Assembly: GCA_022376515.1 (NCBI GenBank) | Contig: WTXI01000040.1 | Location: forward strand, 62,001 to 126,000 | Source of the DNA: Lactifluus volemus | Lineage: Eukaryota > Basidiomycota > Agaricomycetes > Russulales > Russulaceae | DNA length: 64,000 bases | Direction: 5' to 3' | In this document: positions 22,446 through 35,053 of the stretch, piece after piece | Layout of the letters: each line of letters opens with the position of its first letter | Position numbering within the stretch: position 1 is the first letter of the stretch | The notes under the pieces: model-generated | Database searches by the model: none | What the model saw: only the letters and a program-made list of their open reading frames with translations | Told to the model about the DNA's origin: nothing | Program-made: the position numbers and the translations under genes

Positions 22446-25154
22446 TTACTCTGGATGATCGCGAGAGACGGGTGCTGCGTCAAGGGGATGCCGCAAAACA
22501 TTTGTAGCCACCTCAGGGACGGACATAGCTGACTCCTGGGACTGCTCTAGGGCGTCCACATTATAACGCAGACCGGGATCTCGAGGATCATCGACTGATC
22601 CATCATTCGCTGTGCCAGTGTTTGCGTGCGAAACCGAGGTTCCCTCTGGCGGCGCGGGAAAAGTAGTCGTTGCTAAGGTGGAGGGAAGAAGAAGGTGGTA
22701 AGGAGCATCGGTCACTTGGTCAGTCTGGAATGCGGGAGAAGTTAGTGGCGACCGAGTGATTGCAGGGGACGTGTCGCTGCGGGCTGAGGTTGGGGAAGAC
22801 GATAGTAATGGAATGTCGAAGGCAACACCGAGATCTACGTTTTTAAGTAGATCAGTGGCCGCGGTGTCGCTAAGTGGTTTGGCGAAGGACGAGTGCGGTG
22901 TGAATGTCGAAACTCCGGGGGTATGAGGGCTTGCGGAAGTGTGAGAGATGGTGTTGGACGTGGTGTCAGTGGGACCTTGTGTTATCAAGTCGAGTGAAGT
23001 AGCAACAACGTTGCTGCTTTCGACATTGACTAGTGGAGTGCGAAAGGACTCCACATCAGGGGTAGCATCAGGTAAGTCGTGGAGCGATAACTGTTCTGCA
23101 AAATGTATGCGCCTATGATCTGTGCTCAATATCGGAAAGGATGACAGGACATGCTCCGTAGAATCGGCAGGTGGTGGGGTGAGGTTGGGATCGGTGATCT
23201 CGCCTATCACTGCATCGGAGTGATGGCTCGGGATATTGCATAGTGGGTACGAGGATGGCTCGTAAGGGCTCAAGTTGGTTGGGATAGAATCGGTGCCTCG
23301 ATGTAAGGCGATATAAAGATGCAGAATGTGTTGAAAAATGCCATAAGAAATGTTGACAGATTCACGATTGTGCGCTTCGCGAGTGATTTCATTCCACAAG
23401 GCACAGAAGTCGTGCTGCAGTTCGGGAAGAGTATTTTCAATGTCGAATTTGGATATGCATTGCAAAACGGATCCAGGATCACCAGCCATTGCTGAAGTAT
23501 TGCTGAGACACAGGTGGAAGAGCGGCCGAGTGATGTGGATCAAGTTGGCAAGTAGAACGCTGTCACCATTTGCCAGGAAATGTCGAAGGACCTCTTTTGA
23601 TACGCCTAGTTGATCCATGGCTAGCGCGATCCAACGGTCGTCCCGTTCTGGCACGCTTGCAATGACACCGGCAATTATCCCTTGAAAACATAAGCCACGA
23701 TCTCCGTCGTCGCTGCTTCTCAGAGATTGCACAATCTCATACGATCGCAACACTGCTACGCCTTCATCGAAAATGCGTCCAAGCACATACATGGTCGCAT
23801 AGGCGAGATGTGCTGTATCGACGGCTTTCACGCATATGATGACCCGCCTGATCTTGTCTGCCTCCAAACCCAGACTGGATGTAAAAGTACGGCTCATGAA
23901 CCCATAAAATGCCCCTGCCAATGTCTCGTCCACCTTGGCGAAAGCGAGTTGGGGGGCCAAATCTCGGACCGAGCCGCGGAGTCGGACCACGTCCGAGCCA
24001 CAGAAACCAGGGATGGCTTCGAAGAATTGTTCACGATCCTTATCTTCATCCAGAGCGTCAATTGTCCGTGTCAGGATACGACTGTTGATTTCCACTGACA
24101 ATCTCTAGCCAGTAACTTGAACCGCCTTTGTCATACCCAAAAACAATCGACTGCGATATTTTACCGGCCACCTGGAGGCGAAAAAGGGACTGTTGCGATA
24201 CGAAATAAAGTGAGCAATTAGGGAGACTGCATATCGGATGGCAAAATAGAAGAACCATGCCGAGGAAGAAAGTGGTGCATAATAGGGGCTATCGTTCCAG
24301 AAGATTGGCATCAACGTGACGCATCCGTATACCGCTCCTGAAAGTCCAACCCACCAAATAACCACACTAACTACAGTGTGGTTAATGTTGAACAGGAAAA
24401 CACCCAGTCCAGAGAAGAACAGGAACAGAGACAGGTGTAGCAGAGCGGGCAATGCTTCAACTGACCACGGAAGATGAAACTTTTCCACGCATTAGCAAAG
24501 AATGCACGGATCGGTGCTCGCTTGTGTGGGCTGTACCGTGGTGGTTGTGTAATTGTGACGTATCGACGCGCCCACTGCTGTAACATAGTCGCCAGTAGGG
24601 CACATGTGAGACTGATCACCAAACTGAGGAACCAGAGTGAATTGACCAAGACTGCTGATCTCGGCGGAGAGAAAGGGGGTGGTTGAGCTGGAGTGGCAAG
24701 GTTCGATTCACGAGATATGTTTGGGTCGGCAAGAAGTTGGTAGATGTTCGCGAGATAGAATGCCGAGGTATCTTGTGGATTTGGCTTGAGGTCTTGAACA
24801 GAGACCGCGGCCAATGGTGCGAGAGCAGCAGAGAATAAACCAGTCTACAGGATTTACGTTGACTGTTGCACCCCAGCGCGGAGGCTAAGATAAAGACTCA
24901 CGAAAATAAGGATGCCGTCTGCATCCTTTTGCCACCGTTTGGCCATTTTTTCGTCGTCTCCCTCTGTCATATTAACGTACATATGAAAGAGGGGGCCTGA
25001 ACTATCGGTAAAGCTGGCCTGTCCCTGATAGGATTGGTTTTGCTCTGGCCGGGGGACGTCACGAAGGCCAGCTATAGGGGAGGATGAATCCGTCGAAGTT
25101 CGATAAAGCTGGGTATCGGATAACATACTGGTTCTTTGGCGGTTCTTGGTCCAT
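22446..25154 (-). pseudogene. DUF6535 membrane protein, copy A (inactivated)
   Basis: Same gene as copies B and D by near-identical stretches (QDLKPNPQDTSAFYLANIYQ, LSLVISLTCALLATMLQQWA, PIFWNDSPYYAPLSSS). DUF6535 proteins are Agaricomycete multi-pass membrane proteins of unknown role. Compared with copy B, this copy has a shortened first exon (about 26 nt instead of 37) that shifts phase. It also has a one-base loss just after FFAN (near 24487) and an in-frame TAG near 24109-24111, where B has GAG. The remaining 3' half (22446..24101) is one open frame of about 550 codons, ending in a Ser/Thr/Pro-rich tail. Homology continues upstream of the ATG for about 60 nt, including a TATATA element. 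I treat it as a pseudogene; the long surviving 3' frame suggests recent decay. Confidence 0.8.
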
Positions 25155-25583
25155 TGGGTGTTATATATGATGAACGGATCGTAAATGGGGATTGTAAGGA
25201 TGTTACAGTATCGAGCTCATGTGGATTATGTAACCACTGAACCCACGCTTTTGCAAACAGGTGGCGTGAAATGTCCGATTGCATTGTAAACTTCTGTAAG
25301 ATGCGGCCTCACTAGCACGCATCTCCTGGCCTGACGCGATCCCAGAAAGGGGGATGGGCTGGGTATGTGGACTATGGCCGAGGTCCCTGCCAATGACAAC
25401 ACTCCCATCGGCACCGAGGCCGATCTCGTCGCCAAGTTCCAAGACATCTGCCAGTGGCTATGCCTTGCAAGGTGTGTACCTGCCAGCATATCCTCAAAAA
25501 CATTGCCACCCACTACACCACTACTCATACCATGTTGGAGGGCAGGGGCAAACTTGAGCAAGCCATCATAATAGTTAACTTGG

Positions 25584-25609
25584 CTGAGAAGACATTCATG
25601 TCTTCTCAG
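25584..25609. repeat. Short perfect inverted repeat
   Basis: A 12-base arm (CTGAGAAGACAT) is followed after two bases by its exact complement. The flanks add a looser GTTAAC/GTCAAC pairing. It sits in the repeat-like block left of SMC1. Confidence 0.8.
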
Positions 25610-25746
25610 TCAGGTCAACTACTACTACAATGGCTTGCTCAAGTTTGCCACTGACATGGACAATGAATTCAAGTACCCCATGTACTTGGCTCAGATGCAG
25701 CTGTGGCACCTGGATCACCTTGATCTGTTCAAGGCATTATAGTTGT

Positions 25747-25860
25747 AGGAGCACAAGAACTGGTTGTTCCAGGGGAGGAGGCTCATTGGGTCAGTGGTGG
25801 CTTCCACCACCACTGACCCAATGAGCCTCCTCCCCTGGGACAACCAATTCTTGTGCTCCT
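25747..25860. repeat. Long inverted repeat, 54-base arms with a 6-base loop
   Basis: Arms 25747..25800 and 25807..25860 are complementary at all but two of 54 positions, with CTTCCA between. Read outward-in, both arms encode the same peptide (GAQELVVPGEEAHW). Weak similarity continues outside the arms: IIVVGAQ on one side, VIAIGAQ on the other. So two diverged copies of a coding-like sequence meet head to head. Confidence 0.85.
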
Positions 25861-26295
25861 ATAGCTATGACATGTTTGGACCACATCCAATGCCCATCTT
25901 TGGGATCAACTATATCAAGCACAAGCTTGTTGAAGTCTTTCACCTTGACATGGACAGGAAGAAGTGGAAGGGTCTTTGCACTCTGTTGGGCTGGAACTCG
26001 CAGGATGCCACTCTCATTGGTGAGCTCAGTCACATCAAGGTTGAGGCTGGCTAGCATTATGGCGGCAATTGTCGTGACATCAAGGTAATTCGAGTGGCTT
26101 GGGCTCAGAAGGTTTGTACCGTAATCGACCTCGATATTGCACCCTCGCAGCATTCAAGTTCAGGTTCTGTCCTCATCAAAACAGCAAGAATCGTGTTAGG
26201 GCTACAAAAACGCAGGGTAATAAAAACACAAAAGAGAATTATAGTAACGACAATGATATATCACGATCAATAAAAAAAAAAAAAGGGTAACTTTT

Positions 26296-29200
26296 TCATT
26301 CGTCGTACTGCGTGAGCTGTCAATTGGTTGTTATCAGTAAGCCTCTCAAAGTCTCGAGGTGAACACTCATGAGCTTACATCCAAGGTGAGTGTGCGAGAG
26401 CTATTCAGATCTTGGTCGCGAAAAATACCAACAAGGGAATTCCCGCGCTCATATAACGAGCCTTTAAGGCTGATGATGATGAACTGGAAGTTCTCGGACG
26501 CATGCGCACGGATATAGTTGGCTACCTTAGCCACGTTCGTGTTGTCTAAAGCCGCGTCGACTTCATCAAGAACGAAGAATGGACTGGGCTGATAACTACA
26601 TAGGCCAGTGCAGGGGTATACGTCAGAAACAGACGCGCTCTCAAAGGCACCAAAGACGCCGCACCTGTGGATCGCGAATAACAGAGCTAGTGCGGCGACC
26701 GTCTTTTCGCCGCCAGACAGTTGCTCCATGTCCCGGAAGCGTTTCATAGGGGGCATCGCGTGATACTTGATACCGCCCGCGTAGGGCTCCTAGAGAAGAA
26801 AGGCGTTGAGGGAAAAATGGCGACCGCCAGCACGATATGTTCCCCACGCACCTCATTGTCTTCCAAACTGAGATAGGCGACGCCGCCCATGGGAGCTGCC
26901 TTTCCCTTGGTCAGATCTTTGTACACGTCATCGATGCGCTCTGATATGTGATTGTACGCTTTGTTGAACAATTCGGTGCTATGTCGTGGAGTTATATCAG
27001 GATTAGTCTCACCGCCGGTGTAAGAGCTCTTACCGCCTCTGTTTCACGTCATTGAACGCGTCTCGTGCGTTCTTCGAGTCCCGGCGCGCCTTATCGGCCT
27101 CCCTCTCAGTCTCTGTGAGCTTAATCTCGACATCATCAAGCCTAAGTGGAGAGCCGTCAGCTTACAGTACCAGGAAGAAAAGAAAACGTACCGATCCATA
27201 GCTTTCATGTTTGGCGTCATCCGCTCAATCTCGGCGTTAAGTTTCGCTATTGATGCATCAAATTCACCCAGTACTTCACCGGAGGAATCCTGTTCATTAT
27301 TTGATAAGAACGAGGGGCGTATGCCATGGATAGCCTGGTTATGAACGCGTCTTACCCCTCGTTCGTCCCCACTGAGAATGTCAAAGTCTACTTCGATGCC
27401 ATAATCTGGCACTCTCCTGGGGCGCTGTGTCGAATGACCCCCTTCATCCTCTTCATCAACGTCCATTGCTACCTCGTCACGTAAATTCTGTCAAATAGTC
27501 GTCAGAGCAGACAGAGGCATCAAGGGGAAAACGAACCTCCTCCATGGGGACGTTCTTGAGATTCCCAGCAACCAATGGCAGCTGGATCTCCTCGAGGCGG
27601 CATTTTCGATACAGGCCTGATCGCTCGTGTCCAAGCCTCTCGATTTCATCGTTCTGATCTCATTGTCATCATTATTCTGAAAGAGTTATCAAGATATCCA
27701 TCCATACCCGTGAGGAGATTTCTTTTTCCGTCTGTTCGAGTCCTTTGGCGGCTTTGGACGCGGCGCGCTTTGCATCTTCGACAACTTTGGTCTTGTCTTC
27801 AAGTGTCGTTTTGAGGAGCGACATCTCTTCTTCAAGTTCCTTGATCCCCTCTTGCATTCTCTCAAGCTCCTCTTGCATCTCGGATTTCTTCTGTTCAGAG
27901 CGTGTGAGGTTCTCCTCTTCCCCTGTGACAGTCTCAGCAAGGATATTCAAGCGTTCTTGGAGCTTTTTCAACTGCTCTTCCTCAAATTGGGTCCTGCAGG
28001 GATGGTTAGAAGCAGCAAAGCTGAAGATGGAAGGTTTTATTTCCATACAGATGCGTGAGCCGGGCGATTTGGGTCTCAAAGCGCAGTCGCGCTTCACTTT
28101 CCTCCTGTGCGAGCTTTAGCTGGCGAGCCTCATATTCTCTGATATTAGCCACGCCTATCCCGCGGCAGAAACTCCCAAAGACTTGGTCCTCGGCTGCATC
28201 CACAACAGAAGCGAAGCGCTGGACCTGCTCGCGAAGTTTATCAAGTGTGTTTCGGGCCTGTAAAGCAGATTATGTAACACCGCGAATAGGGATTGTGAAA
28301 AACCGAACCTTATTATACTCTGGTGCATTCTGCTTTAATGACCTGTCGATGTGTTTCAACTCGTCCTTGATTCCCCGGAGCTTATGATTACATGCGCTCT
28401 GTACGCCATGGTGTTAGAACAGGGGAATTTGGACAAAAAAGACAAGCGCGCACGAGATCATCGCGAGTGACCTGAAGCACCGACTCGAGCCTCAGCATCT
28501 CGGACATCAAACTGTCATCCTCCTTGTTCCGCGGCTTCTGTTTGGCGAGCTCGTTCATTTGGCTCTGGATGTTGTCCCTCGCACGCGACAAGCCTGACAA
28601 ACCCCACCGAATCAGTAAACTCCAGTCATAGGTGGGAGGAGAACGTACCCTGGATATCTTTCTCCTCCCACTTCTTCCCGCTGCCGTGAGTGCTGCGTCC
28701 ACCAGTGATTAATCCGCTTTTGTGGATGATCGTGCCATCGAGCGTCACCGCTACCCCATAAACGTCGCGTCAGCGCCTTCTTACAGGCAACGCACCGACA
28801 GACTGAGCGCGCACCTTTGACTTCTTGGCCCTTCTCGTAACAGATATATCGTGCGACCTCCATCGTGTCGCACACCAGTGCGTTCCCACAAGCGTGATGT
28901 ATCGCGCGCTCCATAACGGGCTCGTACTGGATTACGTCTACAGCCAGGCGCGCGCCTTTGGCGAATGCGCGGAACTTGTCGTTGATCGGCTTCACCTGGA
29001 TCGTGTCGAGAGGAATAAAAGTTGCTTGACCCGCACGCTGGTTGCGCATGTACTACGGTAAAGTATATTCGTTCAGCCGAACGAGGGTAGAAGGTGATCA
29101 GAGGGGATGTCGCACCTCTATGCAGTCGATGGCGGTCCGCTCCTCATCCACAACGACTGCATCAATGTTACGGCCAAGGATTACCGAGATTGCAGATTCA

Positions 29201-31361
29201 TATTTCCGTTGAGTGGGCTTGCATAGGTCAATGAGCCGGCCACGCACACCTAGACACAAATAAGTTCGGCCGACAGATGGTTCACTATCGAATGCGCACC
29301 AGGGAAAATACGCTGCAAATTTGCCAATGTCTCCTTCAGCCTTGACTCGCGCTCGGATTCCTTCTGGTCGAATCCGGCCTGCATGAGTTTTTGGTGAATC
29401 TCCAAGAGACGTTCGTTAAGGTCAGCCTCGAGCCGGCTGTATAGTCACACGTCATTACGGCAGCAGTTTTTGAAACAAGGTCGAAACCATACTTGATGCG
29501 TGTCCGCTCAGATTGCTGGGCCTCGAGTTGTTGCTTCACTTTGCTGAGCTCCTCACTGCTCATCTTAACCTTTTCTTCTAGCTATGAGGACTAGCCGTCA
29601 GCATGCGTCCTGCATCTGAAGACACAATCATACGTACATCAGATCTCTTCGTTTCATATACCTCGCTCTCCTCGCGCAGGCTTGTCCCCTTCTGCTCGAA
29701 TTCCTCCTGCCGGTCCTTGAGTTGGGAAAACGTTCGCGATGCAGTTTTTTCATCTCGCATGAGTTTCTCGAGAGCTTGACGTTCCTCGACAGCAAGGACG
29801 CTGGCCTGCGCCTTTCTAAAAACCCAGACCCCATGAGCATGAGATCAGAAAGAAGGGATAGAAACGAACCGTCGACGATACTCCTGTAGGTTCTCTTCAC
29901 TCAAAGAAAAGTTGTTCTGTGACGCCCTTCGTTGAGCCTCTGCCATTGAAAGGGCTAAATTAAGTAAGATGATGTGAGGATATGCACACATGACTAGCCT
30001 TGGGCCTCATCTGCAGCCTTTTGAACGGTCTGGAGGTCTGTTTGGTAGCCCCGAAGCTTCGTTGCTTGCTTTTCTACTTCTTTAGACACCTGTTCCCGGA
30101 GCTGCTGTGCATTGTTCATCTTCCTGGTGGAATGAGCAATGGATGCCTCGATGGTCATAAGCTCTGGTCTCTGAAGGAAATACGGGACGCCTAAGCAATT
30201 ACAAGCGAGTGACGGGCAGTGTAGCACCAACCTTATCCTCCAACGCCTTCTCAGCCTTTTTGATTTTCTTCTCCGCCTTTGAAACTGAAGTCCGGGCTTT
30301 GGCTTGGTCGGTGCGCGCCTCGTCGAGTTCTTCATCCCGAGCCTCCTTCTCTTCGCGCAGTCCCGCGATAGAAGTTCCGAGAGTTGTGATTTCTTCCGCG
30401 TTCTTTTCGAGATTCTCCTCAATGTGGAACAATTTACAGAGCAGACGACGGAGAATAAGATCATCCTACGCATATACTGGGTTTAGTATTGGACAAGGGT
30501 GAAAGGTTTTTACAACGCACGCGCTCCTGGCATAGAGCCTCGAAACGCTCCGCCTCGCCCTTCTGTTCTTTGTATTGCTTGATTTCGCCTGCAATTGCAC
30601 GTCGCTTCGTAAAGTTATGCGTGGCGTTCTCCGTGGCACGATCCTGCTCTGTCTTAGACTTCTCATACTCCGCAGCGAGTTCAAGCGAGCCGCTGATCTG
30701 TTCTACGAGACGGGTGAGTTCTTTTGCAGACTGGGAGGCAACAGCCTCGACATCCCCCTGGAAAACGAGGAAATTCTTTGCCTTGACAAGAATGTTGTGC
30801 TTGATGAGGGCTTCGTTGTACGTAGTATAGGTAACGGTTCGTTTATTCAGCTTGTACTCGGAAGCACCCGTTGTTGATATTCTACAATAAGCGCGAACGA
30901 CAGTGTGGGCAGAGACGATAGGAGGATTGGTGGACATACGTTCGCTGAAATAGCCATTCCTTCTTCTTGTCGTCCTCAAACACTGCAAGCACCCACGCCT
31001 TTTTTGCAGTGCCCTCACCCTCGCCTTCGTCCTCATCCTCGTCCTCCTGATCAGGCTGCGAGACCCCATCGCCATTATCCCGTGCAAGACGTCGGCCACG
31101 ATATACGAGATCTCGAAGTTGACTACTTCGGAGTTGCGCGCTCTTTACACCGAGAACAAAAGAGATAGCGTCCATGAGGTTAGACTTGCCCGCGCCATTG
31201 GGCCCGATGATGGACGTGAAGTTCTTGAACGGTCCGATTATTTGGTGTCCCCTGGTTTGTTTAAACGAGTTGGGAGATGTGGGATATGAATGAAAAAAAC
31301 CCTATTACGCAGCGCACCTATATGACTTGAAATCGCATAACTCGATGCGAACAAGAGGCAT
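26296..31361 (-). CDS. SMC1: Cohesin subunit SMC1 (structural maintenance of chromosomes 1)
   Basis: Core ATPase of the cohesin ring in the nucleus; with SMC3 and kleisin it holds sister chromatids together. Twenty-four exons join in frame to 1251 residues (yeast 1225). They start at the ATG at 31361 with [20 protein letters not shown] and end ...TLDLTQYDE in a 21-nt last exon, 26296..26316. Walker A is GPNGAGKS (about 31-38), the signature LSGGEK lies near 1155-1160 and Walker B FFVLDEVD near 1179-1186. Between are two long coiled coils rich in Glu/Lys/Gln and a hinge ([19 protein letters not shown] near 538, [18 protein letters not shown] near 662). The last exon matters: reading straight through the 3' donor at 26378 would give a false ending. 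Intron 5 (29955..29998) starts with GC. No defects. It lies tail-side to the repeat-like block and DUF6535 copy A. Confidence 0.97.
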
Positions 31362-32580
31362 ATTGGACTGTGCAGAATTGTATTGACCGTGTCAACTTGG
31401 ACTGCTCCTTGAAACGTGACAAGGGCATCGCGTGACATGTGTGACACATCGCGTCAAGCTTGACTCCGACTCTTACCCCTGAATGGGCCTGAATATGAGG
31501 CCAAGTCTTATAACTTCCCGATTACCGTCGGTTGTTAACTCGCTGAACAGGCCCCACTCGTGAAAAGTGATTCCAACTCACAGTAAGTGCCGTGGCCACT
31601 AATGGTTCACGCAATGCTTCAGCAGTCAAAGGATGTCATATGATTATCAAACCTCGAGTGATAAAAATACAACAAAACGAACAGTGCGGTTTGGGGGTAC
31701 ATGTGAAATACATGGCAAGGGAGCGACCGAATCAAGGCTAGCACAACAGATCCGAGCGCCAACGCCTTGCCCCACGCGTAGCTATATCCGTATCCGTTGT
31801 TGTCAATGCTGATTGTACGCGTGAGATGAGACTCGGAGGGGTTCGGTGCTGCTGCTGCTGCTGCTGCTGGACCTCAAGGGATGTTGCATTGTCTATGTGC
31901 AGGTAAGGTAGGTCGAATTGTTTATTTTTGGAGGGGAGCGGCAAGGAGGCATAGCCTAGACGGGATCGAGGCGGCCGGGGTTAATGGAAAGCCACAGTGG
32001 ATCGTTTTTTCCAAAGCCGTCGCGGTGTGGAGAGCGGTAGAGACCTAAGAGCCCCTCATTCTGGGAATACACTACCCGGACATGTAATGTTGCACGTTCG
32101 CAGTTGAATGGGTGACGCCATTGCGCTACTAGTCACTACTACGCCGAGTGCAATTGATATGATATGTGTCTTCTTCCCACCAGTAGAGGCGCTACTAGTA
32201 CTAGTAGGGTCCGGAGAATTACCCATTCTATGTTCATAATCACTTGGCTGGTAGAGCACATTCAAGGGCAGTGCCACCATGCTTCCAACAGTCAGGACTG
32301 ACAGGTGTGGGCTATAGTGCATAGAGGACTTGGAGACTCAAAGTGCCGCGGCTATGATGGATCCAGCACATGATAGTTGAGTCACTTTTGGTTTTGAAAG
32401 AGTGATAGAACTATCATGTACTGGTGCAGCTGGTCCCGTTTTTCTGTGGCGAGGAGATGTAGGTAGTGAGGTAAATGTATTTCACTTGAATGTCGAGCTA
32501 AAGGGCTCTGAATATATAGCTTCGCGACTCGGAGTCTCGGTGTATTTTTCTCCCAGGGCCTATTAGACCCATACCATTCC
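31362..32580. other. Intergenic, possible small membrane-protein remnant
   Basis: Contains SMC1's upstream region. Minus-strand frames at 32056..32322 (TSTSSASTGGKKTHIISIALGVVV, which looks like a Ser/Thr stalk running into a membrane segment) and 31738..31944 (with a poly-Gln run) could be exons of a small single-pass protein. I found no start codon with a signal peptide and no certain splice pair, so I make no gene call. Confidence 0.3.
31848..31868. repeat. GCT/AGC trinucleotide microsatellite
   Basis: Seven uninterrupted GCT units on the plus strand. If the minus strand is coding they would give a run of glutamines. Such tracts vary in length between strains. Confidence 0.9.
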
Positions 32581-35053
32581 TTACTTGGCTTTGGAAAGCC
32601 AATCTACTGTGACCTGCCATCCGACTCTGGCTGCCTCGATTCCGTCGAGGGCATGTCCCTCGCCTTCAAACATGAGCAATTCGACCGTCTTCCCGAGCGC
32701 CCTCAGTGCATGGAAAAACGTCTTTCCCTGCACGTTGATGACGCGACGGTCCTCGACGCCCAACAGCAAGAGCACGGGCGCCTTTACTTTGTCCACGTGT
32801 GCGATTGGCGAGGACGGATATAGCTGTCCATATAGCGTGGGTGGCATCTGATCGCTCTCCACCGACGGCTGAACCCCAAACTCGCTAAAGTACCAGTCTG
32901 GGATGTCCGTGCTCGCAGGCTGCGAACAGATTACAGGGTTACGCAGCACGGCCGCGGAGAACGTGTCTGGGTACTGTCCGATTACTGCCCCGGTACATGA
33001 GATACATCGGTCAGACAATGGTGGCGCAGCAAGTCAGTGGTACCCACAGTGTGCGGTTAGGAAACCACCATGGCTTCCCCCAGTGACGAGCTGTTTTCCT
33101 GGGCCATACTCGCCTTTACCCTTCATCACGAGGTGATCCACGGTAGCCTTTACGTCTTGCACATCCAGGGTACCGCATTTCCCAATCAATTTCTGGACGT
33201 AAAACTCTCCAAACCCGGTCGAGCCCGTATAGTTGGGTACATTCAACGTATCTGTACAAGCTCATCGACTCTTAACAAGGACGAACACATGACACATACA
33301 TCCATGCAACGCGTATGCCGCTATGGCAGGTGAGAAAGCTGTCGGATATTGAGCATGGGGACCACCGTGTATCAAAGTCAGTAGAGGCTGAGATTTGGGT
33401 CGATTTGGCTCTATGAGGATGGTCTCGAGTGGGTATCGATTAGGTATAGGAAGCACAGCTGCTCTCAGCTCACGAAGAGCGCTATCCACTAAGCTAATGT
33501 AAGAGCTGGAAAAGTTCGGAAAATGTCTCAGGCTCACCGCGAGATGTGAGCGAGGGCATCTCGATAACCTGCCACGTGACTTGGGGCTTCCCACCTTGCT
33601 CCTCAAGCTTTCCGAGGACGAGCTCGTTCGGGACAGTCGGCGCGCTCCTAGAAGCCAATATCCACTTACACCCATCTGTAGCCAGAGGGGACCAGCTCCA
33701 CAGATCCTCACCGGACTCTGCTGGTGTTAATCGCACAACGCGCTTTGACTGCTCCAAGTCGACGAGGATGACCTCTAGCCTAGAGCCCTGACTTGTCCGA
33801 GTGAGTAAATAGATTCGGCCTCCTGATCTGACAAACGGGCGAGCAAGGGCGGTCTCTGTATATAGTCCAGCAAATCCATCCATGAACTTCTCCTGTATCT
33901 TGTCAACTGCGGGAATGACGGTGGCCGCCTCTCGCGATTGCAGGTCGAACCTGTGCATCGAGAAGCAAGACGCGTGTGGACCACCGAGTTCGTGAGAGAG
34001 CCAGAATGCCGCATTGGAGCCTGGAATTGGGCGCGGGGATAGAGAAGCGCGTTTAGGATCGGATAGCTTGATGGCCGAGGTGGCCATCAGCGTGTCCGAG
34101 GACCCGTGGCCGGCTTGTGCCAGCAGGGGCAGCTTGAGTTCCCAGATGGCAGTGGGTCGATTGAAGCACACCTTGATACCGAGTCGCCTTCCGTCCTCGC
34201 AGTACTCATAGCCAGTCGCTAGCAGAGTATCATCCGCGACGAACTGAGCTTGACCAAACGAGATCGTCGTCGCATCGGGCACAGATATGGCCTGAACTGT
34301 TGGGTCGTTGTCGCACTCGGGCGACGCGTCGACGGACACCGCGCTGGGTGTCCACCTCGCCACAAAGAGTGTTGGCCGCTTCCGTCCGATGTAACCTTCG
34401 CCATAATCGGGCAGAAAACGAAATTTCGCAAAGTGGTCGTCACCCTCATTCTCGGGTGCGTTCGCTTCGGCGGTGTAGACCAACGACGTCTCGGAGGGGG
34501 AAAAGGCAAGGGTCGAGAGCTGATCTGGAAGTTTGGAGGACTTTTTGCTGAGCTAGCCATACCAGGATACGTTCGTGGACGTAATAAGGGCCAAGGGCTC
34601 ACCATCGGTGTAGAACGCCCCGTGGGCCTTAGTCACATCGACGGACGCTTCCAACCTTTCGTCCTCCCATACCTCAACAAACCGCTTCTTGTCGCACAAA
34701 GTAATAGTTTCGCGAAGGATGGCAGTAAGCTTTCCCGAGGGTGAGATCATCGAAGCGATGACTTCAGGAGACACGTCCTGGCCAGCCGAGGCGATCACGG
34801 TGAAGGTCCCATCAGGATGATTGGATTGTATGAAGAACGTCTTGCTCGTCGTCCGCTTTGAATTTCGTATGTGGTCCTGCGAAGATGATAACACCTGGAC
34901 AACTATGTGTGATGCCTTCTCTGTATGCTGAGATAACGAGAAAGATGATCGATGGAACGCACCCTTGTCGGAAAGGAACCGCGCCGAAGCGTATGCGGGA
35001 ATGCTCGACAACTCTGTGTACCAACTCTTTGCGTTTTCTCTTAGAGCGGCCAT
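32581..35053 (-). CDS. APEH: Acylaminoacyl-peptidase (prolyl oligopeptidase family S9C)
   Basis: Cytosolic serine peptidase that removes N-acylated amino acids from peptides. Five exons, 34603..35053, 33538..34524, 33300..33458, 33048..33251 and 32581..32984, join to 734 residues (human APEH 732). The N-terminal ~450 residues are the beta-propeller (AFSPSETSLVYTAEANAPE; PTLFVARW). The hydrolase half has LLTLIHGGPHAQYP, the nucleophile motif GGSHGGF with Ser about 592, the Asp of LGVEDRRV about 679 and the His of EGEGHALDG about 711, matching human S587/D675/H707 in order and spacing. A TAG at 34553-34555 lies inside intron 1 (34525..34602), so it is not a nonsense mutation. Splicing to the CAG acceptor at 33459, rather than nearer AGs, keeps the frame in exon 3. 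No defects. Confidence 0.93.

Larger units (their letters stand above)
25155..26295. other. Repeat-like DNA with two tight inverted repeats; no complete gene
   Basis: Between DUF6535 copy A and SMC1 lies about 1.1 kb with protein-like text on both strands. On plus, examples are DMDNEFKYPMYLAQMQLWHL near 25658 and FGINYIKHKLVEVFHLDMD near 25900. On minus, LPVHVKVKDFNKLVLDIVD reads through the same DNA. None of it forms a complete gene. The region is marked by two palindromes and an A-run (26272-26284). Origin from a decayed mobile element is likely, but the family is not recognised. Confidence 0.4.

Noticed and set aside
25354..26090. Complete transposase or reverse transcriptase in the block left of SMC1
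   Set aside because: No catalytic motif (DDE, YxDD, HUH) is visible; the coding-like text is short and broken.
26367..26379. SMC1 ending in LDVSS at 26367
   Set aside because: A GTAAGC donor there and an acceptor before 26316 add the conserved LTQYDE end.
33494..33538. Apparent frameshift in the acylaminoacyl-peptidase near 33490
   Set aside because: Using the CAG acceptor at 33459 restores phase without any indel.
34553..34555. In-frame TAG in the acylaminoacyl-peptidase gene, first read as a nonsense mutation
   Set aside because: It lies within a normal GT-AG intron (34525..34602); splicing gives YTDDQLSTLAFSPSE, matching the family.
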